From an uncultured Clostridia bacterium (GTDB lineage Bacteria > Bacillota > Clostridia > Oscillospirales > Acutalibacteraceae): a stretch of DNA of 64,000 nt. This document shows, in pieces, positions 9,014 to 15,638 of this stretch. A program made the position numbers and the translations under genes. The notes under the pieces were generated by a model. It was not told the origin of the DNA. It did no database searches and saw nothing but the letters and a program-made list of their open reading frames with translations. The first letter of the stretch is position 1; every line of letters begins with the position of its first letter. The DNA is taken from positions 1 to 64,000 of the forward strand of contig CANRNI010000007.1 of assembly GCA_947631945.1 (NCBI GenBank). The letters are read 5' to 3'.

Positions 9014-9165
9014 TAAATACACAATTTAACGCGGTCATAAGGAAATTTGCCAAAAAAGACGTGTGCAGGGCTTGTGTAGATACCGCTCTAATACGTCAAA
9101 AAATTTTTTATTAACACTTTATAAAAATAAATTCAAACATTTTTTCACATTATATAAAAAAAACC

Positions 9166-9194
9166 TTGAAACATATGTCAAAATAATGTATAAT
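9166..9194 (+). promoter_or_regulatory. Promoter of the Nudix gene
   Basis: TTGAAA (9166-9171), a 17-bp spacer and TATAAT (9189-9194). Predicted start near 9201 gives a 30-nt leader before ATG 9231, which is why the long upstream reading-frame extension (from 9063) is not accepted as coding. Confidence 0.8.
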
Positions 9195-9230
9195 GAAAAT
9201 CAATTATATGTTAAGAAAGAGAAATACTGT

Positions 9231-9962
9231 ATGTTGGGAAAAAATGTAAGAGTAAGGATAACAAAGCCCTTCAATTCCTTTGACAGTAAAACAAATACCC
9301 GTTATCGGTTAAATTTCGGCATAGCCGAAATAAAGTCTGAAAAAAGGTCGTTTATTTATTCCGCCTGTGTTATGGGCATTAACCACCCGGTCAATATTTT
9401 TGAGGGACGGATAATTGCCGTTATACGCCATCAGGATAAACGCCCTAACTACGTCATCGCCGCTCCGAAAAAATCGAGATATATTAATTTTGAAATAGAG
9501 GACGCGATAAGATTTCTTGAAAAAAACAGACAGTTTTCGCTTGAATGTCTTTATGAAAGCTCCTGCGGCGCAGTTGTTTTCAGAAACACGGAAAGAGAAC
9601 GCGAATATTTGCTTATAAAAAATAAAAGGAGCAATCACTGGGGCTTTCCGAAAGGTCATATAGAGCGCGGAGAAACGGAAACCGCAACCGCAAAACGGGA
9701 GGTTCTTGAAGAAACAGGGCTGCATATAAATATAATCGAAGGCTTTAAGCTCGCGTCCGAATATAAAATTGCCGGCAAGGTTGAAAAAAGAGTTTCTATT
9801 TTTTTGGCTTCAACACATGACTCGCAGACTAAAATACAGCCGGAAGAAATTGACGACTACACATGGCTGGGCTACACGGCCGCGCTTGACATTTTAAAAT
9901 TTGATAACGACAAAACGATTTTACAATCGGCGGAATCCTTTTTAAAAGACAGAATCAATTAA
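9231..9962 (+). CDS. Nudix hydrolase with an N-terminal extra domain
   Basis: Protein of 243 residues. Residues ~1-105 form a basic, beta-rich region I do not recognise (NVRVRITKPFNSFD..RYRLNFGIAEI). Residues ~110-240 are a Nudix domain, with the box G-H-I-E-R-G-E-T-E then REVLEETGL supplying the metal-binding REXXEE. The preceding WGFPKGH is typical of diadenosine tetraphosphatase or RppH-like members that cleave nucleoside polyphosphates. Start ATG 9231 fits the mapped promoter; the ribosome site (AAAGAGAAA) is weak. The stop codon TAA lies inside TTAAGGCAGTATCGCC, which resembles a MITE end. Cytosolic; substrate unknown. Confidence 0.8.
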   Translation: MLGKNVRVRITKPFNSFDSKTNTRYRLNFGIAEIKSEKRSFIYSACVMGINHPVNIFEGRIIAVIRHQDKRPNYVIAAPKKSRYINFEIEDAIRFLEKNRQFSLECLYESSCGAVVFRNTEREREYLLIKNKRSNHWGFPKGHIERGETETATAKREVLEETGLHINIIEGFKLASEYKIAGKVEKRVSIFLASTHDSQTKIQPEEIDDYTWLGYTAALDILKFDNDKTILQSAESFLKDRIN

Positions 9963-10034
9963 GGCAGTATCGCCTTAGAGGCCGATTATTTAGGCATATC
10001 GCCAATAACATTAAAATAACGCAAAAATACGGAG

Positions 10035-10601
10035 TTGATTAAACTGGCTGAAACATTGGCTAACTTTTTCGTGGATTTATTCGGGAATAAAATTCCGGGA
10101 GAGCTTACTATATTTTTAATCTCATTGCTCCCGATACTTGAATTAAGAGGCGGGCTTATAGCCGCCGTACTGCTTCATATACCGCTTTGGAAGGCTTTTA
10201 TAATCTGCTACATAGCAAATATGATACCCGTTCCGTTTATCATATTGTTTATCAAAAAGATTTTCGAGTTTTTAAGAAGATTCAAGGTGTTCGCGAAATT
10301 CATAGATAAGCTCGAAGCGAAAACAGAAAAGAATAAGGATAAGGTAATGAGATATAAACAATGGGGGCTGCTTATTTTCGTTGCGATTCCGCTGCCCGGA
10401 ACAGGCGCGTGGACAGGCGCGTTGTTTGCGGCTCTTCTCGATATAGATTTAAAAAAGGCCGTACCTATCATAGCTCTCGGCGTTCTTATAGCGGGGGTAA
10501 TAGTTTCCGTTCTTTCCTATGGAACGGCGGCTCTCCTCGGCGGCGAACCCGAAACGGCAGGAGCAATAATATCACAGCTTATATCGTCAATAAAGATATA
10601 A
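10035..10601 (+). CDS. COG2426-type small multidrug export family membrane protein
   Basis: Membrane protein of up to 188 residues with four or five hydrophobic segments. The SLLPILELRGGLIAAVLL and FVAIPLPGTGAWTGALFAALL motifs (E-L-R-G and P-L-P-G-T-G-A-W-T-G) are diagnostic of the DUF/COG2426 family, annotated as putative small multidrug exporters without firm functional proof. The start is uncertain: TTG 10035 sits directly against GGAG (10031-10034), CTG 10044 has ideal 9-bp spacing to it, and TTG 10056 is too distant. The listed coordinates use TTG. Stable overlapping hairpins lie about 45 bp downstream. Confidence 0.75.
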   Translation: MIKLAETLANFFVDLFGNKIPGELTIFLISLLPILELRGGLIAAVLLHIPLWKAFIICYIANMIPVPFIILFIKKIFEFLRRFKVFAKFIDKLEAKTEKNKDKVMRYKQWGLLIFVAIPLPGTGAWTGALFAALLDIDLKKAVPIIALGVLIAGVIVSVLSYGTAALLGGEPETAGAIISQLISSIKI

Positions 10602-10644
10602 AAACATTACAAAAAATGCGGCGCGAAGCCGCATATAGTTAAGG

Positions 10645-10689
10645 ACAAGCAGTCGCGCTATCAAACGACTGCTTGTTGTCGTTTGATAG
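10645..10689 (+). other. Two mutually exclusive perfect hairpins
   Basis: Hairpin A pairs ACAAGCAGTCG (10645-10655) with CGACTGCTTGT (10666-10676), 11 bp. Hairpin B pairs CTATCAAACGAC (10658-10669) with GTCGTTTGATAG (10678-10689), 12 bp. They share 10666-10669, so only one can form. It lies 43 bp after the COG2426 gene and about 45 bp before a separate terminator. Confidence 0.75.
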
Positions 10690-10733
10690 GCTTATGAGAA
10701 AAAATATATAAAATGAGGTTATAAAAACGCTTC

Positions 10734-10766
10734 CTGTGCCGGAAAAAACCGGCACAGCTTTTTTAA
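10734..10766 (+). terminator. Rho-independent terminator
   Basis: CTGTGCCGG - AAAAAA - CCGGCACAG followed by CTTTTTT. It ends rightward transcription from the Nudix/COG2426 side and faces the end of the leftward redox cassette, for which it may also act. Confidence 0.85.
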
Positions 10767-10793
10767 ATCATTTCCGGCTTAGGGTAACGCACC

Positions 10794-11456
10794 CTATTTT
10801 ATTCCAAGTCCGTTTGCCCACGCAAGTACATCGTCTGCGGAAGCACCGGCGGAAAAGCGGTGTCCGTCAAGCCACGTGGCTTCGTCGGCGGCTGCTTTCA
10901 AAGCCGAATCGCTGCTGCCGAATCCGCTGCTGCCCGAGGTACAAAATGGAACAATCGTCTTGCCGGAGAAATCGTAGCTTTCGATAAAGGTACTCATAAT
11001 TCGCGGTGCTTCACCCCACCAGATGGGATAGCCGATAAACACAACGTCGTACCGATCCATATTTTCAACAGAGCCTGAAATTGCGGGACGGGCGACGGGA
11101 TCGTTCATTTCTATTGTTGAGCGGCTACCGGAATTGCCGTAATCAAGATCTTCGTCCGTATAGGGCTGCTCCGGCGTTATTTCATAGAGGTCAGCGCCAA
11201 GCCCGTCCGCTAACTTCTGAGCTACGCCCTCGGTATTGTTCGTCGCGGAGAAATAGGCCACAAGGATTTTACTGCTATTTGGTTCGGCTGAGGAACTGTC
11301 AGAATCGGATTCCGGCGTTTTGGATTCTTTCGTGTACATTTGTGACGGTTCGGTATTACCGCTGTTTTCCGCACCGTCATTTTCTCCTGCGCAGGCGGCA
11401 AGGAACAGTACCATAATGACCGTCAATAAAATCGCCGTAAGCTTTTTAATATTCAT
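10794..11456 (-). CDS. Flavodoxin-like lipoprotein
   Basis: Secreted, membrane-anchored flavodoxin of 220 residues. A signal peptide (MNIKKLTAILLTVIMVLFLAAC) ends in a lipobox with C22 as the lipidated cysteine, followed by a Ser/Glu/Asp-rich linker to about residue 60. The flavodoxin fold begins with KILVAYFSATNNTEGVAQ (FMN phosphate loop) and contains the YPIWWGEAPR and CTSGSSGFG flavin-contact loops. It is a paralogue of the cytosolic flavodoxin at 13264-13743. Its start codon overlaps the stop of the CMD-cupin gene by four bases, so they are translationally coupled. Last gene of the leftward cassette. Partner redox enzyme not identified. Confidence 0.85.
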   Translation of the reverse strand: MNIKKLTAILLTVIMVLFLAACAGENDGAENSGNTEPSQMYTKESKTPESDSDSSSAEPNSSKILVAYFSATNNTEGVAQKLADGLGADLYEITPEQPYTDEDLDYGNSGSRSTIEMNDPVARPAISGSVENMDRYDVVFIGYPIWWGEAPRIMSTFIESYDFSGKTIVPFCTSGSSGFGSSDSALKAAADEATWLDGHRFSAGASADDVLAWANGLGIK

Positions 11457-12208
11457 TTCAATCCTCCGTACTGTTTATCATCGACAGGTTCAAGCCATTC
11501 GTTAGAGCTGTTTTCTCCGGGGACTTCAATAGCCAGATGTGAAAACCAGCTATCCGGCGCGGCGCCGTGCCAATGCTTGACGCCTGCGGGGATATTAATG
11601 CAGTCGCCGGGATTCACTTCAACCGCTTCTTTTCCCCATTCTTGGTAATACCCGCGCCCGCCGATGCAGATAAGAATTTGTCCGCCGCCCTTGTCGGCAT
11701 GATGGATATGCCAGTTATTCCGGCAGCTTGGCTCAAAGGTCACATTGAAAATGCCGACTTGTTCTTTTGATACGGGAGCAAGGTAGCTCTGACCGATAAA
11801 ATACTGCTTAAAACCGTCATTTGGCGCACCTATCGGAAAAAGGATTGTATTCTGATATTTATCTTTTTCCGTCCGTTTCGGCTCCGGTTCGTTCCACACG
11901 TCCTTTGCCATACGGAACACCGCCCATGCTTTCGGCCAGCCTACATAAAATCCGACGTGGGTCACGATAGCGGCAATCTCCGCACGGGTTACACCATGGG
12001 ATTTAGCGTTTTCCAGGTGGTAAACAAGCGACGAATCCGTAATTCCGGAGGACATCAGCGCCACTACCGTGATTATGCACCGAGTTTTTAAGTCAATGTC
12101 TCGGTTGTTCCAGTTCTCGCCAAAGAGAACGTCATCGTTGAAATGAGCGAAATCCGGCGCGAAATTGCCAAGCTGATTTCTGCCCGCTGTCTGTGTGATT
12201 TTTTCCAT
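11453..12208 (-). CDS. Carboxymuconolactone decarboxylase-like / cupin fusion protein
   Basis: 251 residues. Residues ~20-115 form an all-helical CMD/AhpD-like domain (DIDLKTRCIITVVALMSSG..DSSLVYHLENAKSHGVTRAEIAAIVTHVGFYVGWPKAW). The CxxC redox pair of AhpD is absent, so peroxidase chemistry is unlikely. Residues ~165-235 form a cupin: WHIHHADKGGGQILICIGGRGYYQE supplies the His-rich metal site and NIPAGVKHWHGA the second motif. Such fusions commonly sit beside flavodoxins and aldo/keto reductases in Firmicutes; the reaction is unknown. ATG 12208 has AGGAGG with 9-bp spacing. Base composition is noticeably more GC-rich than the flanking core genes. Confidence 0.85.
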   Translation of the reverse strand: MEKITQTAGRNQLGNFAPDFAHFNDDVLFGENWNNRDIDLKTRCIITVVALMSSGITDSSLVYHLENAKSHGVTRAEIAAIVTHVGFYVGWPKAWAVFRMAKDVWNEPEPKRTEKDKYQNTILFPIGAPNDGFKQYFIGQSYLAPVSKEQVGIFNVTFEPSCRNNWHIHHADKGGGQILICIGGRGYYQEWGKEAVEVNPGDCINIPAGVKHWHGAAPDSWFSHLAIEVPGENSSNEWLEPVDDKQYGGLK

Positions 12209-12236
12209 GGTAAAATCCTCCTTAAAATTTATCGGG

Positions 12237-13247
12237 TTATACTACATTTCCTGCTTTCTGCTTTCCGTTCTGTGCCATAACTCCAACTAACGCGTGCGGA
12301 ATATAAAGTTCTTCCAGATAGTCGAGTTCGCTCTGAGAAAGCCCCAGCTCTACGGCCTTTGCCGCGCCCTCCAAATGGGATAGCTTTGTTGCGCCCACCA
12401 CCGGCGCGGTCACTTTTGTCAGCAGCCATGCGAGGGAAATTTCTGTCATTGAAACGCCGTGCCGCTCCGACAGTTCCGCTACGCGGGCGATGATTCTGCC
12501 GTCCGCCTCCGCTGTAGAGTCGTATTTAAATTTAGCGTAGGCGTCCTCCCAAAGCCGCTTTGACTTTTCGCCGGGGCGCTTGGAGAGCCGTCCTCCGGCA
12601 AGAGCGCTGTACGGCGTCATGGCGATGTTCTGGTCGGCGCAAAAAGGAGCCATCTCCCGCTCCTCCTCACGGGCAATCAAGTTGTAATGTCCCTGCACGG
12701 AAATAAATTCCGTCAGACCGTTTTCCCTCGCGTAGAAATTTGCCTTGGCAAGCTGCCATGCAAAGCAGTTGGAGATACCGATGTATCGGGTTTTGCCCGC
12801 CTTGACCGCATTATGCAGTCCCTCCATAATTTCCTCCATCGGAGTGTGGTAATCCCACATATGGTAAATGTAAAGGTCAACATAGTCCATGCCGAGATTT
12901 TTAAGGCTTCGGTTCAGATAATTTTCGATGTGCTTCTGACCGCTTATCCCGGCGTCGATTTCGTCCTGCGTCCGTGGTGTAAATTTTGTGGCAATTACAA
13001 AATCATCGCGTCCGGCAAAATCCCTCAACGCCTTGCCTACATATTGCTCGCTTGTTCCGTTCTGATAGGCGATGGCGGTGTCGTAGAAATTTATACCAAG
13101 CTCAAGGCCGCGTTTGATAATTTCTCTTGTTTGTGTTTCGTCTACCGTCCAACTGTGCTGACCCGTGGCAGCGTTGCCGAAGCCCATACAGCCCATACAT
13201 ATACGGGAAACGGTCAAATCGGATTTGCCGAGTTTTGCGTACTTCAT
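12237..13247 (-). CDS. Aldo/keto reductase
   Basis: NAD(P)H-dependent carbonyl reductase of 336 residues with a TIM-barrel fold. The catalytic tetrad is visible as D56 and Y61 (FYDTAIAY), K88 (ATKF) and H129 (DLYIYHMW). The C-terminal cofactor loop reads PVVGATKLSHLEGAAKA. The pattern is that of the YakC/Tas-like oxidoreductase group. ATG 13247 has AGGAGG with good spacing. It lies in the leftward cassette between a flavodoxin (17 bp upstream) and the CMD-cupin gene (28 bp downstream). Natural substrate unknown; the context suggests electrophile or quinone/flavin stress. Confidence 0.92.
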   Translation of the reverse strand: MKYAKLGKSDLTVSRICMGCMGFGNAATGQHSWTVDETQTREIIKRGLELGINFYDTAIAYQNGTSEQYVGKALRDFAGRDDFVIATKFTPRTQDEIDAGISGQKHIENYLNRSLKNLGMDYVDLYIYHMWDYHTPMEEIMEGLHNAVKAGKTRYIGISNCFAWQLAKANFYARENGLTEFISVQGHYNLIAREEEREMAPFCADQNIAMTPYSALAGGRLSKRPGEKSKRLWEDAYAKFKYDSTAEADGRIIARVAELSERHGVSMTEISLAWLLTKVTAPVVGATKLSHLEGAAKAVELGLSQSELDYLEELYIPHALVGVMAQNGKQKAGNVV

Positions 13248-13263
13248 CGTCCGCGCCTCCTAA

Positions 13264-13743
13264 TTAAATAACTGTTTCAGCCCATGCTTTGAGACTTGCC
13301 GTTGTCTGTCTGCCGTTCAGCACTTTTCCTTCGGTGATAACGGTATCCGCCGCCACGGACGGTTTCAGTCCTGCCACGGTTTTTCCGAGCCCACTGCCGC
13401 CGGAGGTGGCGAACAGCACAATTTTTTTGCCGGAGAAATCATAGCTCTCCAAAAAACTGTTAATGATTGTCGGCGCTACATACCACCAGATTGGAAAACC
13501 CAGCAGTATTGTATCATACTCCGCAATGTTTGCGCCCCGATCTGCCAGCACTGGACGGCTGCTCTTGTCGTTCATCTCCACGGAACTGCGGGATTTCTTA
13601 TCCATCCAGTTAAGGTCAGCCTTTGTGTACGGCACAGCGGGTCTGATTTCATAGAGATTTGCTCCCGCTGCCTGCGCCAGTTCCTTTGCGACACGCGCCG
13701 TCGTTCCGCCGGCGCTGAAATAAGCTACTAATGTTTTGCTCAT
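13264..13743 (-). CDS. Flavodoxin
   Basis: Cytosolic flavodoxin of 159 residues. The FMN phosphate loop is LVAYFSAGGTTARVAKELA, followed by the YTKADLNWMDKKSRSSVEMND segment typical of this subgroup and the isoalloxazine loops FPIWWYVAPT and ATSGGSGLG. Closely resembles the flavodoxin domain of the lipoprotein at 10794-11456, so the cassette carries a soluble and an anchored version. Start ATG 13743 is preceded by AAGGAG. Directly upstream lies a short broken gene fragment. Likely electron carrier for an enzyme in or controlled by this cassette. Confidence 0.9.
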   Translation of the reverse strand: MSKTLVAYFSAGGTTARVAKELAQAAGANLYEIRPAVPYTKADLNWMDKKSRSSVEMNDKSSRPVLADRGANIAEYDTILLGFPIWWYVAPTIINSFLESYDFSGKKIVLFATSGGSGLGKTVAGLKPSVAADTVITEGKVLNGRQTTASLKAWAETVI

Positions 13744-13761
13744 GTTACTTCACTCCTTAAA

Positions 13762-13893
13762 TTATAAACTGTTTCTGAAAATATCCACGATTTCATCGTG
13801 GTCAAGCGCTTTGTAACCGTCTGTCAGAACAATGGTACTCTGCGCCAGTCCTTCCAACATTTCCTCATTAGCTCCAAGCTATGTGATGTTCAT
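13762..13893 (-). pseudogene. C-terminal gene fragment, possibly iron-containing alcohol dehydrogenase
   Basis: A 43-codon frame reading MNIT-stop-LGANEEMLEGLAQS.. and ending DHDEIVDIFRNSL at a TAA, interrupted by an in-frame TAG after the fourth codon. The ending resembles the terminal helices of Fe-type alcohol dehydrogenases, but the match is short and from memory, so the identity is tentative. Lies 18 bp upstream of the flavodoxin start and is not expressed as a complete protein. Confidence 0.4.
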
Positions 13894-13993
13894 AACATAG
13901 TAAAGTCTCCTTATAAAGATTTTTCAATCCGATAGGCTTCTTTCATGTGTCAGCTGCTTCTTGTCATAGACGGGGTTCCGCAGCCTGTTCTTA

Positions 13994-14167
13994 AGGCAAT
14001 ACCGCACAATTAACGGCTACCGCCTTTGCCGCGCATCTGCACCGAGATTTCCCGTCATTTTTGCCAAAAACTCCTTGAAATACGTCAGTATTCCTGCGTC
14101 ATTTTTTGTCAATCTGACGAAAAATCTCTTGGCACATCTGCACGACAATAATTATGCGGTATTGCCT
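13994..14167 (-). mobile_element. MITE copy 3 (174 bp, inverted orientation)
   Basis: Same ends and internal sequence as the other copies but in the opposite orientation, with TA at 13992-13993 and 14168-14169. It lies between two broken gene fragments inside the leftward redox cassette. Confidence 0.9.
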
Positions 14168-14328
14168 TAAAATTTGTCCGCAGTCGGTAAAGTTCATATG
14201 TTCATGTGTGCCGCGTCCGTCTCAATGACAGTATGCCCGATTTTCTGTGCGCCTTTCGCAAATCGTTCCGCCGGAAGATTTGAGGAGCCCTTTTTGTGCG
14301 GACTGCCTTTGATAATCACGATTTTCAT
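14168..14328 (-). pseudogene. NADPH-dependent FMN reductase-like, N-terminal fragment
   Basis: From ATG 14328 (AGGAGACTGAAA upstream) the frame reads MKIVIIKGSPHKKGSSNLPAERF.. for 44 residues and stops at TGA 14194. This is the opening strand and phosphate-binding loop (GSPHKKGSS) of an iron-sulfur flavoprotein/NADPH-FMN reductase, normally ~180-250 residues. The remainder is missing and the MITE begins just beyond. It starts 3 bp after the TetR stop, so it was once part of the operon. Confidence 0.7.
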
Positions 14329-14330
14329 TT

Positions 14331-14954
14331 TCAGTCTCCTAACAACTTTCTCACGCAGTTATAAGTAATTTCATAAATCGACATAAACACATAATTGACG
14401 CCCGCTTGTTCCATCGCCGTCCGCTGCTTTTCGGTAACGTATGTGTAGGGATAGATACCGAACATAAACGGGAAAAAGGTGTAGATAAAATCCTGTTTAT
14501 GCTCTACTGTCATATCGGGGAAATATTTATGGAGACAAGTCATGACTGTGCGAATGGATTCGCCATACGCGACCTTAAACTCTTTCAAATGCTCCGGGCG
14601 GCTGCCGGTTTCCATGTCGTAGTGGTTCATGGATAGGATTTTCAAAAGCTGTGCGCGTTCCTCCAAAGAGTACGCCAGCATGGACGCGAACTCGTCCTTT
14701 GTCATTGTTTTTACCTGTCCCATTGTCTGCTTGAGTGAGTCGCTCCACAACTCATACTCGCGTTTCAGCAGGGCAAGAAATATTTCCTCTTTCGTCTGAA
14801 AGTAGTTGTAAATAGAGGTGCGTGTGAAGCTGGTTGCGTTCCCGATGTCCTTTATGGTGATTTCTTTGAAGCTTTTGGTCTTATAGAGTTTTTCACAGGC
14901 ATTAATGATTTCTTCTCTGCGTGCCTCCGTCAGCTCCGGCGATCCTTTCGGCAT
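14331..14954 (-). CDS. TetR/AcrR-family transcriptional regulator
   Basis: 207-residue repressor-type protein. The N-terminal HTH is clear: TEARREEIINACEKLYKTKSFKEITIKDIGNATSFTRTSIYNYFQTKEEIFLALL, with recognition helix TRTSIYNYF. The C-terminal ~140 residues are the all-helical ligand/dimer domain. ATG 14954 has AGGAGG nine bases upstream. It is the second gene of the leftward cassette, 18 bp after the flavin reductase gene. Two copies of TGACAT-N-ATGTCA in the cassette promoter are its likely operators, so it probably represses its own operon. The inducing ligand is unknown; given the neighbours an electrophile or quinone-like compound is plausible. Confidence 0.9.
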   Translation of the reverse strand: MPKGSPELTEARREEIINACEKLYKTKSFKEITIKDIGNATSFTRTSIYNYFQTKEEIFLALLKREYELWSDSLKQTMGQVKTMTKDEFASMLAYSLEERAQLLKILSMNHYDMETGSRPEHLKEFKVAYGESIRTVMTCLHKYFPDMTVEHKQDFIYTFFPFMFGIYPYTYVTEKQRTAMEQAGVNYVFMSIYEITYNCVRKLLGD

Positions 14955-14972
14955 TTTGCGTCCTCCTTATTT

Positions 14973-15521
14973 TTACGGCGTCTTTTTGAAAGACAGGCAT
15001 TTTCCAATCACGTCGCCGGTTTTCAGATACTGATAGGTGGGGAACTCAAACAGCACCGGCTTCAAGGTATCATAATCAACCTTGCCTTTTTCATTCAGGT
15101 GTTCTTCCGCAACGTAGGTGTTGTCTATTGCGCAGATGAAGCTCTCAAACCCGGGGGTATTGTAGACATCTGTTACTCTGCACTCTATCGTCAGAGGAGA
15201 TTTGCGTATGACCGGCGTTCCCGCGTCTCCAAGGTCATATTCAAATACGGCGGACTTGTCTGCTTTTGCACCGCTGACCGAGCCTACATAGTCGGCCTCC
15301 GGCAGCATGGCCTCGCTGACAAGGTTGATAGAGAGCTTTTTCGTTTCCTTGATGCACCCGTTGATAAAGTGCGGCGCGGCGAGACTGACCAATACCCGGT
15401 CATGGCCGATAATGCCAATATGGGCGACCAGAGTCCATGTAGGCTTTTCTCCGTTCATAGCTCCAATTACCGTTACCGGCGTTGGATAAAGCGCAAGTAA
15501 CGCTCCGACATTTTTCTTCAT
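14973..15521 (-). CDS. Flavin reductase-like (split-barrel FMN-binding) protein
   Basis: 182 residues. Split beta-barrel of the flavin reductase domain: NVGALLALYPTPVTVIGAM, TWTLVAHIGIIGHDRVLVSLA, then FINGCIKETKKLSINLVSE (isoalloxazine/phosphate contacts) and ADYVGSVSGAKADKSAVF. Members bind FMN and often work as flavoprotein oxidoreductases. Start is ATG 15521, since AGGAGGT sits directly upstream (about 15531-15537); a longer frame reaching 15560 would run over the operator. First gene of the redox cassette, directly behind the TetR-type operators. Confidence 0.85.
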   Translation of the reverse strand: MKKNVGALLALYPTPVTVIGAMNGEKPTWTLVAHIGIIGHDRVLVSLAAPHFINGCIKETKKLSINLVSEAMLPEADYVGSVSGAKADKSAVFEYDLGDAGTPVIRKSPLTIECRVTDVYNTPGFESFICAIDNTYVAEEHLNEKGKVDYDTLKPVLFEFPTYQYLKTGDVIGKCLSFKKTP

Positions 15522-15554
15522 GGTTACGTTACCTCCTGACCTGTAAAAATGTTC

Positions 15555-15604
15555 TGACATGATGTCAGCATGATTAGTATAGCACTATTCTGACATCATG
15601 TCAA
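15555..15604 (-). promoter_or_regulatory. TetR-type operator pair overlapping a consensus promoter
   Basis: On the minus strand: TTGACA (15599-15604), 17-bp spacer, TATACT (15576-15581). Two palindromes TGACAT-N-ATGTCA occupy 15591-15603 (sharing five bases with the -35) and 15555-15567 (covering the expected transcription start), 36 bp centre to centre. Binding of a TetR dimer at either site would block polymerase. Confidence 0.85.
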
Positions 15605-15638
15605 TACAATTTTGAAAAAAATTCAAATTTATGTTTAG

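Noticed and set aside
10736..11416. Several plus-strand frames opposite the flavodoxin lipoprotein
   Set aside because: Arg/Ser-rich shadows of the GC-rich redox cassette.
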